Assembly: GCA_030063045.1 (NCBI GenBank)
Contig: JAQSEB010000032.1
Location: 1,426,001-1,490,000 of the forward strand
Source: Pratylenchus scribneri
Lineage: Eukaryota; Nematoda; Chromadorea; Rhabditida; Pratylenchidae
Reading direction: 5' to 3'
Length of the DNA stretch: 64,000 nt
Numbering within the stretch: position 1 is the first letter of the stretch; every line of letters starts with the position of its first letter. Positions 10,965 to 22,158 of the stretch are shown here, piece after piece. The notes under the pieces are model-generated. The model did not search any database. It was not told where the DNA came from and saw only the letters and a list, made by a program, of their open reading frames with translations. The position numbers and the translations under genes are program-made.

Positions 10965-11220
10965 TAAATTGAGCCACTTTTGAGATGAAACTCAGCCCTT
11001 CAAAATAATATATCGCCTACTCAGATAGGCGAATGCCTCATTGAATAACTGAACTAAAGCCAATGTACCCACTTAAACTTGTCATCTATAAAAAATTCAG
11101 CCTTATTTTTTTCATTTTGAAATTTAAATTAATTTAATTTTAGCCACTCTATAAAGTAAATTAAGTCCTTCAAAATAATATATCGCCTCCTCAGATAGGC
11201 AAATGCCTCATCGAGCTTAC
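10965..11220. repeat. two extra tandem right arms of family A
   Basis: The block GCCACTTTT...CAGCCCTTC...TATATCGCC...CTCAGATAGGC...GCCTCA recurs at about 10970-11045 and 11140-11218. With the right end of the preceding element it forms three same-direction copies spaced about 170-175 bases. Confidence 0.75.
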
Positions 11221-11251
11221 CAACACTAAAAAGGCGGCACTTATTAAGCTT

Positions 11252-12528
11252 TTATCCCTTTAAATTTTCCCACCTTTCCAAATCTTTCTCGCTCAAATCC
11301 TCCGCCACATTTTGCTCTTTCTGTTCATCATCTTCTCCCCTTGAATTCGGCATCTTTCCTTCCATTTTGGCTTCCGCATCTTCCTCCAAAATTAATTCTT
11401 CGCCCTCTTTTTGAATGCCAAATCGCCGTTTGAAATTATTGACCCATCTTTCCGAAAATTGGCATGGAATTTGGCCTCCGTCCATTCCATTTTCATTTCG
11501 GCCACCGGCAGCGGATTCAACTTCCATTTCCGCCAATCGACGTGCATTCTCCCGAATCCATTTATTCGATATTTGTTGTGGCTCACTTCCATTCGAAATT
11601 TGTTGGCGGAGAAGTCCAAACAATTGGCGTTCAATTTTTGGGAATTGTGGCCTTAAAATAAGTAATTAAATTCCAATAAATGCCTTCGCTTCCCACCTTC
11701 TCCCCGATCTGCCACTTTTCAATGAGCCAGGCCGGGAATTACGAATTTTGTTCGCCTTTTGAAGCCATCCATTCAGCATCGATCTAAATTCATCAATTTT
11801 ATTCCCTTTTCATGTTTTTCGGCCAACTTTGTGATTTGGAATTCTTTGCATGTTCGATATTTGTTCTGGCCATTTGCCCAAAAACTGTGCAACACAATTA
11901 GCTTGAATTCACGCGGATACGAAAGGCGATGGCATCGAATATTTGGGTCATTGTTATTGTTGGCATTTTTGGTGCCACTTTCGACGGCGGCCTCTTCCGA
12001 ATTATTCCCAAGGTTGTTGCCAATTTCCTCCCCAATAATGGAGGATGAAGAAGTGGATGAAGAAGTGTCCGAAGGACTTGGCATTGATGAAGGCGGCAAT
12101 GGCAAATCACCGTCAGATGTCATTGCCAAAAAATTAGATTGACCAGCCGAAAGAGCCAATAAATGGGCATTGAAGTCGGGCATAGCGCAGGTGGGCAACA
12201 GCGGAATTGTGGGCAAAGGGCAAATTTGAGGAGTAGGGGGCGGAATTAGCAAATGAGAATGGGCCCTTGGATTGTTATCTAGATGGGTGGCAAAATGTTG
12301 GGCCAAATTATTGTTGCTGGGGCCAATTGGAAATTGTGGCGAAAATGGCAAGGGCGAAGGCCAGCTTGGAGGAATCGGAAGACGAATACCAAGCAAAGAG
12401 GCCAAATTATTCAACAAATTCAAATTTGGTGATGAAGAGGAAGAGGAATTGGAAATTAATGCAGCCAACAACAAATCCAATTGAGTTTGTGCCACATTTT
12501 GAGATGGTTGGCATCGAGGCAAATCCAT
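11252..12528 (-). CDS. pogo-type DNA-binding protein (Brinker-like plus CENP-B/Tc5 HTH)
   Basis: Exons 12528-11828, 11783-11697 and 11651-11252 give about 395 residues. Residues 1-205 are low-complexity, rich in Ser, Asn, Pro and Leu, with no domain. A helix-turn-helix of Brinker/pogo type follows (YPREFKLIVLHSFWANGQNK, TCKEFQITKSMLNGWLQK). A second, CENP-B/Tc5-like HTH comes next, with RQLFGLLRQQ, SNKWIRENARRLAE and the W..NFKRRFGI signature. The C-terminus is acidic. No DDE transposase domain follows, so this is either a domesticated regulator or a truncated transposon gene; the intact frames favour the former. A further terminal exon at 10395-10512 is possible through a donor near 11268, in one of two frames. 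Confidence 0.65.
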
Positions 12529-12894
12529 TTTTGTGCGTGAATGAAATCTTAACTTAGTTAGCTGAAAAAGGAAAATGTGGATTGGATGAATGTGGCAGTG
12601 CTTCTTTTAAAATGATTTTGCTCGCCGATGTGTGGGCGGTCCATTTTAAGTTAAAAATCGCCGCGGCCGACAGTGAAATTCGCCGCCACAAAAATTCCAT
12701 TTTCTCCCCTTTTTTCGCGCAAAGAACCAGCCGAAGAAGGTCTTGGCTATGAAATGGAAAAGATTCGCCAAAAATGGACAAGAGAGGAGTAGGCGGATAT
12801 GAGGCAAGGTCAATACAAATAAATTCGAGATAAAAATGTGAATGGAAGATTTTTGAGTGGGAAAAGTGGACAATAGAGGGAAAGTGGAGCAGCC
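12529..12894. other. upstream region of the pogo-type gene
   Basis: Presumed promoter and 5' leader; no further feature seen. Confidence 0.4.
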
Positions 12895-13205
12895 GTTGCC
12901 ATTTATAATTCATCAAGGATTGAACCAATTTTGATGATTTTTACATTAAATTAAAGAATAGACTTTTGGCTATCCAATGATATTAATTTTATTTAAATTT
13001 GTTCAGAATTAAATGGAGTTTTCCTATGAAAACAATTTAAGATGTCCTTTGCTAAGAATTAGTGAAATTTTCTGATTTTTTGGGCATAACTTTAGAAATG
13101 TTGAGCCAATTTAAATAAAATTAATATCATTGGATAGCCAAAAGTCTGCTCTTTAATTTGATAACAAAATTATCAAAATTGGTTCACTCCTTGATGAATT
13201 ATAAA
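12895..13205. repeat. foldback element, family B
   Basis: Inverted arms of about 110 bases: left TTCATCAAGGATTGAACC...GGCTATCCAATGATATT, right the complement, ending GGTTCACTCCTTGATGAA. A second copy lies at 52296-52562. Confidence 0.85.
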
Positions 13206-13501
13206 AATAAAAGTTTGGGCTTATTCTACGAGAAGGGATAAAGAATGAAAATTGATGGAAATTGAAGGGAAAACGATGAGAGGAACAAATTGCGGGGCAA
13301 CCACAATATTCCCCAAGGATTTTTCCCAATCAAATGCTTCTCTTTTTCAATTTCTTGTTGATCATTTATCATCAAATGTGTGGGGTGCCATTCTCCGCCC
13401 ACCTATCGTAATCCATCCCCCTCCCCTTTCCCAAATATTTTGTTAATTTATTTGCAATCACAAAGTTCTCTTCAGCATCATTAAACCTGGCCTCATCAAT
13501 T
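13206..13501. other. spacer, no gene seen
   Basis: No supported feature. Confidence 0.4.
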
Positions 13502-13730
13502 TCACATTCCATCAACCGCCATCAGCATCATTTTCCTTAATGGGACCACGACCTTGTACCCATCCGGTGGCTGTTTGCCGTTGTTCTTCTTGGCCCCAGC
13601 ATCAAAACCACTTTTTCCCATATTTGTGTTCATCGCCAAACTTTCGCGCAAGTGCCTTATTTTCGCCTTTGTTTTCGCCCCATTCGGCTGGCTGTGCGTG
13701 CTTGGCGCTGCCGGCCACGATCTGATACGG
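13502..13730 (-). CDS. possible exon of an unrecognised protein
   Basis: After a good acceptor (ccgtatcag) the minus strand reads IVAGSAKHAQPAEWGENKGE and on, ending at a stop near 13607. A second frame (GAKKNNGKQPPDGYKVVVPL) runs on to a stop at 13502. Both are Lys- and Gly-rich and GC content is raised, as in exons nearby. I could not join them or find the 5' part, and no family is recognised. It may be the tail of a small gene or a pseudogene. Confidence 0.25.
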
Positions 13731-14290
13731 AAAAACAGGTGAAGGCGAAGGCCGAAAATTGCGCAAGATGGACGGAAGACAAAATGTGAAAAGGGGAAAT
13801 AAGAAGGCTGGTTGGAGGAAGTGAAGGCCATCGCCGACCCCGACGGGGGCATTGGAAGGAGGACTTTCAATTGCGCCTTTTTGGAGCGGGCAAAGAAAAG
13901 GACCCCGGCCGATCTGCCAGCCCCCCTCCCCCCTCAGTCCGATCCAGTCGGCAAAATGGAAGGAAAATGGGAATGATGATGGTAAAGGGGAGCGGCGCAA
14001 TTAGCCAGTGAAAGGGGAGGGGGAGGATGACCTTGGCTCTATGTAATGGACAAAAATGCAAGGAGAAAATGGGGAGGGGAGCAGCTGGCCGAAATGGGAA
14101 AATACAGGGGGAATTGTGGGGATGGATTTGTGCAGAAAAATCACAAAATGTGGTGATGGTAGGGAAAGAATTTTGTGCACATTGGACCAAAAACAAAACC
14201 CTTTTTATTGAGAGATCATTTTTTTAAATAAATATGAACAAAAATGTGAAACAAAAAGTACAAAGGCTAAATAATTTGGGTTTTTCTTTT
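13731..14290. other. spacer, no supported gene
   Basis: Purine-rich GC-raised stretch at 13840-14060; no frame with family resemblance. Confidence 0.4.
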
Positions 14291-17200
14291 TTATTGATGT
14301 TGGCCTCCTCCTCCTCCACTGCCTCCGGCATCCATCAATTCCACCGTCAATGAGACTGAATCCGCCTCGTCGAACCATTGCTTTTTGGCAACCGCATCCA
14401 CGAAGGAAATTTTTGCACTGATTTTGGTTTTCTGAAAAATTACAAAAACAATTTAAAATAATAGAATTCCCTCTCCCCGATATTACTTGTTGAATTTTGA
14501 GCAAAAATTGAGCTCGAAAATATTTTTGTCCGGCTTCCAATTGAACACTTTGTTTCTTTTCTGTGGCGGCCTTAAAATAAGAATGTTAATTTATTAAAAA
14601 ATGGCCAATTAACCAACCGCATTTTCCCTCTTCAGCGTCAAAACAACGCAAACACTTTCGATGGGTTTTTGATTGTTCGAATCGACAATTCCCTCCACAA
14701 TCAATGGCAAAAAATCGGCGGAATTGACCCGAAATGCATTTCGTCCATCCGATGATTGGGGATTGATGATTAGCTGAAAAAATAAATATTTAATTTTGTA
14801 AAAAATTTTTAATTTTTGATTGCTTAATTTTAATTTAGAAATCATTGCTAAAGCCTAAAAATGACTTGCCGCCAAAGGGAATTGAACCCGCCACCTAATG
14901 AATTTAATCCAGGATTCTTACCCACTACACTACCAACGTTCTGGATCGTTTAATTTTAAATTAGAATGAATTAATTTCAAATTAAACTAAGAATAAAAAA
15001 ATTTATTTACTTATTTTTTGGGATATTTAAATTCGATAAATTTAAAATATTACTGATAATTTCTCCCAAATTCACCTTTATTCGGGTACTCTGAATTCGC
15101 TGGAAGAAAAAGCGGGGAAGTCCGAGCTGGAAATTGACCAAAGTGTTCAAAAGTTCCTTCATCATTTTCAAATTCAAAATCAAATCATTTTCGGCCGTCC
15201 AAAATTGAAGAAGCCTTGTTCGGGTCGAATTGAGTAATGCATGGAAATTTCGTGTCTGCGCATTTGGCTGTGTGCTATTTTCGCCCAAATCCTCAATTGG
15301 AATTTCAGAAAGTCTGCAAAAAATAAATAAAGTAAATAAATTTGATTATTTTTTTAGTTTACTTTTTCTCCTTTTTCGGTTCACCGCATAAAAGTGCCAA
15401 AAATTCCTCCAAAAGAAGGCATTGCCGAATCATTAGGCCACAAATCAGCAAAGTTTGATTGTCCGCATCGAATGATTTGCTGCAAAGTGCCACCCAATTT
15501 TGTCGAGCTTCCACAATCGAATTCCGAATTAGGCTCAGCTTAAAATGATTGGTTCAAATTTAATTTTTAAGATTTAATTTATGTATAAAATATATTTTTA
15601 AAAATTTTTAGGTAATAAATTATTAAAAAATTTACCGATTGAATAATTGATTTCCGTTGTAATTCGCTGGTTGGTCCAGCAAAATTGCTCATTCCCAACA
15701 ATTTTACATTCAATGTTATCAAAATGGAACGAATTCCGGCGAATGTTGATTGCAAACAATTTGCATAGTCGGCTGCAAATGAAAATGGCTGACTTTTTTC
15801 GGTGGATGCGAGTGCCTAAAATTATTAAAATTAATTTAATTCAAAAATTGAGAGGAAAACCTTAAAATTCAATGAAGCAAATTGTAAACCGGATTCATAG
15901 TTGGAAAGTTCTTTTGCCGAAAATGAGGTTGGTTGGGTGCGACAAATGTGGAGGAGGCCGGAAATCCATGAGGCAGTTTCCATATTTTCACACTAAATTT
16001 AATTTTTAAATATTCAAAAATCGATTTTCTCACGGATTTGTGAATTCGTTCAAGCAGAGGAAGGGCAACCAGCCGAAAATTGCCAAAACGCAGGGCGGAA
16101 CGGGCAATTTTGTAGAGCGCCCAATGGTCGAATTGAGGATGGGTGAGGAGTCGATCCACAAAACTGGCCAAAAGTTGACTTCCTTCGTTGGAATTTGTGA
16201 ACAAATTCATTGGAGTGGTCAAAAATAGAAGAGTGAAAACGATGGAAGGAATTTCCTCCAATTTTTGGGTTTTTCCAATTTCATTAGCCAAAGTGGATGA
16301 GACTAAAAATTTATACTTTTAATTCAATTAAAATTAATAAAAATTCAAACCAATTTGTTGGCATTCGGCCCAATACGTTTCGGTGACCACTGCCAATAAT
16401 TCAAATAAATCCGTGTTTCGTTCAATCAAATTGGCGCCCAAAATTAATTTGCAAATGGAAATAGCAAATTCCGGTGAACATTTTGTGGAACGCACAAAAT
16501 TGGAAAGCAACAAAAGAAATTCCAATCGATTTAAATTCCGAATGTGGGAAGAATTTGGTTGCGATTGAATAAAATAGCAAAGAGTCTCTAAAAATATTCA
16601 AAAATTAATTAATTTTAAATTTGAAAACAAAACCTGAAATTGAATGAAGAATTTCATTCCGAAATTGTTCATTTATTCCACCATTTTGGAGAAGATTATG
16701 GGACAATTTGATTGTGAAAATGCGAATAACAATGCATGGACTGGCCAATAATGTGCTCAATTGATGTTTTTCTAAATAAAAAATGTACAAAATATTTTAA
16801 TATTTATTTTTTTACCATTTATAATTGGTGAATGTTGGCCATTTGATGAAAGCATTTCCAAGCAATGAAGCCAATTGCACAAAATTCCCTTCGATTCCAA
16901 TTGTAAAATATCCGAATATGAATTGCATAATGTCTGAAATATTTTTTGTAATTTTGATCAATATTTTAAATTTGACCTTAACATTCTCCGGTGTCCAATA
17001 TTGTTGTTGAGAAGCAATTTTCGATAAATTTCTTAGAATGCAATGAACAAGGATTTTGTTTTTCTGGCCAATTTTATTTGATAATTCCAAAATTAAAAGT
17101 GAAATCTAATAAATCAATAAAATTGATCAATAAATTAATCGATAAATTAAAAATACTTGATCAGGCAAAATGGTTGAACAACGAGAGGCCAATTGGGTTA

Positions 17201-18124
17201 ATGAACTTTAAAATTGAATTATTTGACTATCAATTTTATGTTAAAAATCTTACTTATAAACCGTCATATGCATTTTTTCATCGGTAGGCCTGTTCAAGAG
17301 GAGTGCCTTTCCAAGATCAATGCAACTTTTTGCCACCGATAAATCTCGAATATTTGAAATGATTTGGACCAAATGAATTTCCATTGAATTGCTGATGATC
17401 AGTTGTTTATTTTGACCAAGCATTTCGGCAATTTTTCGAATAATTAAACTGGGAAAAGTCCTAAAAACAATTTAAAAATAATTTTATTATTAATTTACGT
17501 TGAATGTTTTGCCAATTCATTGGCGGCATGAATAGCCGCAGAAATTTCGATTGATTCCGCACAATCCAAAGATTCAATAACCAAATTATGGATCTTAAAA
17601 ATGCAAAATAAAATAATCTAAAATATTTTAATAAAAACCTTTTTGTCTTCACTTAACATCGGGGCCAAAGATGCCAACAAATGCAGGGTCAATGAACGTG
17701 CTTTGTAATCGTTTGAATGGGAAACTTTCATTATAATTCGAACAATTTCATCGGATAAACACGGCGTCAAACGTAAACTTCCTGTGCATTCCCTGATGGC
17801 GGTAACAATTCTAAGTCGAATTGTGTTCATTGAATGTTCAAATTTTCGTCCAAAAACTTCGCCATGGAAAGCCTAAAAGAAATTGTCAATCTTTTAAATT
17901 GAATGATTTGCTTACTTGTGCCAGCCTGTACAATGTGCTATGCATAAATGTCGGAAATGGATTATCGCGAATAAAACGGCTGCATTCCGTTATTGTTGTC
18001 AAAACATCAGCGAGATTTTGTGATTGTAGACCTAAAGATTAAATATATCAACAATGTTAAATGATATAAAGAACAAACCCTTTTCAATGGCATTCTGGAT
18101 GAAATTCACTTTATGCTTTTCCAT
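14291..18124 (-). CDS. ints-7: Integrator complex subunit 7
   Basis: Multi-exon gene from ATG at 18124 to TAA at 14291. The N-terminus (after MEKHKVNFIQNAIEKG) has FPTFMHSTLYRLAQAFHG, matching the INTS7 block that in human reads FPILINSAFLKLADVFR. A helical-repeat body follows, for example IIMKVSHSNDYKARSLTLHL, equivalent to the human SVIHSNDPVARAITLRML. Near the C-terminus LPRFFFQRIQSTRIKVNL aligns with human LSFQRYFFQKLQSTSIKL. The final beta-rich part (LIVEGIVDSNNQK, KYFRAQFLLKIQQ) is also conserved. INTS7 is a structural subunit of the nuclear Integrator complex, which cleaves snRNA and other pol II transcripts. The end is a Gly-rich tail, GGSGGGGGGQHQ. A tRNA-like pseudogene lies in one intron (14872-14945). 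Exon joins were not all worked out. Confidence 0.8.
14872..14945 (-). pseudogene. tRNA-derived sequence
   Basis: On the minus strand an A-box-like GGTAGTGTAGTGGGTAAG is followed by a B-box GGTTCAATTCC at tRNA spacing. The acceptor and anticodon stems do not close. It is a decayed tRNA or short SINE in an INTS7 intron. Confidence 0.6.
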
Positions 18125-18730
18125 TGTATTAAAAAATAATCTAGAATAATATATTTGATTCTAATATGAATTTATTTAAGTTTAGGTAGGGAGTTTGTAT
18201 GGTGTTTGTTCTCTGTTTTTTTTATGTTGAGGAGGGTGAGGGGGGGGGGGGGGGTGGATTGAGCTCTGAAAATTGGTATGTCATCAATGGATGGCAATGC
18301 TGTGGCTTTCGGATTTTATGGCTCCGTCCCCCAAAAATTTTTGCTCCAGCTCTGCTTCGGTTCGGAGCTAGCACAGCACTAGTCAGTGGTCACTGGTCTT
18401 CGTTAAGCTATGTGGCTGTCGTTTTAGCGGTGTCATCATCGTAGTTATCAAGTGTTGTTGATGTCGTTGTGGGCGAATTGCCGTTGGTTTTGGCAAAACA
18501 TTCGGCTTTTATAGATGCTTCGCAAAACTCAATTAATAATAGCTACGGTTACAGTATTTCATAACAATATCCCTATTTGTATTGTCATTATTACTGCCCA
18601 TTTGCAAATTTGCGAATATAAAAGTAGCGCTTTTTCAGGCATTCAGCATCATTGCTCGACAACGACGACACCTGCTATCAAACGACATCGACTACAAACG
18701 ACATCAAACGACAGCGACTATCAAACAACG
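18125..18730. other. upstream part of a transposon-like unit
   Basis: Contains a run of 14 G (18240-18254) and, at 18655-18730, loose repeats of ACGACA that foreshadow the tandem array at 19219. No supported gene other than the FLYWCH frame that begins at 18731. Confidence 0.4.
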
Positions 18731-19083
18731 ATGAATCCGCAGCAACCACCGCCAGTCAAACATGCGGGATATGTGCATGCCCTCACTCTCGACGGGAACG
18801 ATGAAATCAACCCCTTCTTCAACAACCACTACGACTTCGCACGTCATTGGCACCGCAACAATCGCTATGGGACTACGCAATATTTCAGGTTGTTCATTTT
18901 TTTTTGATTATAAATAATGTTCAAAAATTTAGATGTGCCGTCCCCAACTGCCCAGCAAGATTGATCCGAGATGATGCTGCACCCGACTTCGTCCACATCT
19001 ACATTTCCATTGCCGAACACAACAATCACCCTCCAGTGCCGAGCCCTGCCTATGTCGTCCGATTCATCCGAGGATGGCAATGA
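18731..19083 (+). CDS. FLYWCH zinc-finger fragment, transposon-derived
   Basis: Two exons (18731-18888 and 18933-19083, phase kept) encode 102 residues. The protein carries a FLYWCH-type finger: an aromatic start YDFARHWHRNN, GTTQYFRC, AVPNCPARL and the closing H..H pair in EHNNHPP. FLYWCH domains are common in nematode Mutator-like transposons and in a few host regulators. The frame stops just after the finger. The +1 frame continues with an acidic stretch (SDSSEDGNDEEMMGWLPE), so a frameshift or missed splice probably cuts a longer protein. The GC content and repeats around it differ from neighbouring genes, consistent with a mobile element relic. Confidence 0.5.
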
Positions 19084-19218
19084 TGAGGAGATGATGGGGT
19101 GGCTCCCCGAAACAGCCTTCCGATGAACCCGAAAGGGGGAGGAACCCCAGCAAGAGGGAGGCGCCGTTAAGTTGGCGCTGGGGATAAGTAGGCTTCGGCC
19201 GAAACTAAGCCTCCCTAC

Positions 19219-19435
19219 AATGACAACGACACCAGCTAAAAACGACACCAGCTAAAACGACACCAGCTAAAAACGACACCAGCTAAAACGACACCAGCTA
19301 AAAACGACACCAGCTAAATAACTACACCAGCTAAATAACGACACCAGCTAAAAACGACACCAGCTAAAACGACACCAGCTAAAAACGACACCAGCTAAAT
19401 AACTACACCAGCTAAATAACGACACCAGCTAAATA
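19219..19435 (+). repeat. tandem repeat ACGACACCAGCTAAA
   Basis: About 13 copies of a 15-18 bp unit ACGACACCAGCTAAA(A/TA) with a higher-order pattern: a block of several units appears twice. Confidence 0.95.
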
Positions 19436-19457
19436 ACGATAACATTCTTTGTGTGTA

Positions 19458-19530
19458 AGGGGAGGTACTGGTTCGATTCCAGTGGGTTCTAATTAATAAA
19501 AAGACCCTAGCTTAATGGCAGAGCGCCCCT
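19458..19530 (+). pseudogene. tRNA-like sequence in permuted order (3' half before 5' half)
   Basis: First comes a 3' half: AGGGG (anticodon 3' strand, 19458-19462), AGGT, ACTGG-TTCGATT-CCAGT (perfect T arm, 19467-19483), and GGGTTCT (acceptor 3' strand, 19484-19490). After a 10-base linker comes a 5' half: AAGACCC (acceptor, 19501-19507), TA, D arm GCTT-AATGGCA-GAGC (19510-19524), and CCCCT (anticodon 5' strand, 19526-19530). CCCCT pairs perfectly with AGGGG. The acceptor pairs in 6 of 7 positions (one A-C mismatch, one G-T). U33 is absent and the anticodon loop is unclear, so a functional tRNA is doubtful. Confidence 0.45.
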
Positions 19531-20097
19531 GAAGCACAAGAGATTGTTTGAAAATGTTTTATTCCTGATTTCTGATCATCGACAACGACACATAAAAGAA
19601 AACAAAAAGATTAACTTCAAATAAATCGTAAAAACACGATGGAATTTCAAAAAAAATGTTCTAAAAATGTTTTTAGTCCCAAAAAACTTTTTTAGAATCA
19701 TAAAAACATGCTCTGATTTCTTGCAAATTTTATCAATAAATTTTATTTTCATGCATTTTTCTCTTTGAAATTTATTAGCCCCATCTCTATTTGAATTTGA
19801 AGTCCCTTCTGTATTAGAATCCCTCTTGGAAGGTCTCTGAAATTTACAAGCCCCGAGGATTCTAACAGGAAAAATACGGTACTTGCGAAATTGTGATTAA
19901 TTGAAAAGAATGGAACGAAAAAGGATGGATTCAGTGATTGGTGAAATTTTGTTTTAACTTTTAAGTAAGTCTTGTGCGAAATGATTAATCGACCATATAT
20001 TGCAAAGTCGATTTCTAATTTAAAATAAATGAATTATTTAATTTCATATACAATTAATGCAAATTCAAAATACTAAATACAATGTTTAATAATATGT
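19531..20097. other. spacer, no gene seen
   Basis: A+T-rich DNA 3' of the CDKL gene; no supported feature. Confidence 0.4.
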
Positions 20098-21830
<1,733 letters not shown>

Positions 21831-22158
21831 TTAAACTTCATTTCACCAATTCTTCCTTCACATATTACCATGGTAACTAACCAGCAGCAATTTATTTGAA
21901 GAAAAAAGCCCATAATTTTCTAAACCACTAGCAAATTACAAATTTCTTTACAATTTACACAAAACCAAAAAGATCATTTAATATATAAATTCAAGTGAAA
22001 AACTTTTTATCAAATAAATATCTTCGATCAAAGTTGAATTAAAAGGGAGCTGTTTGGATTTAAATCTTCTTTTACAATAATCAAATTAATATGTCGAATA
22101 AACAAAAAATGTCATTTATCTTCATCTTTGATAATTTTCTTCTACCCGGCGCAGTTTC

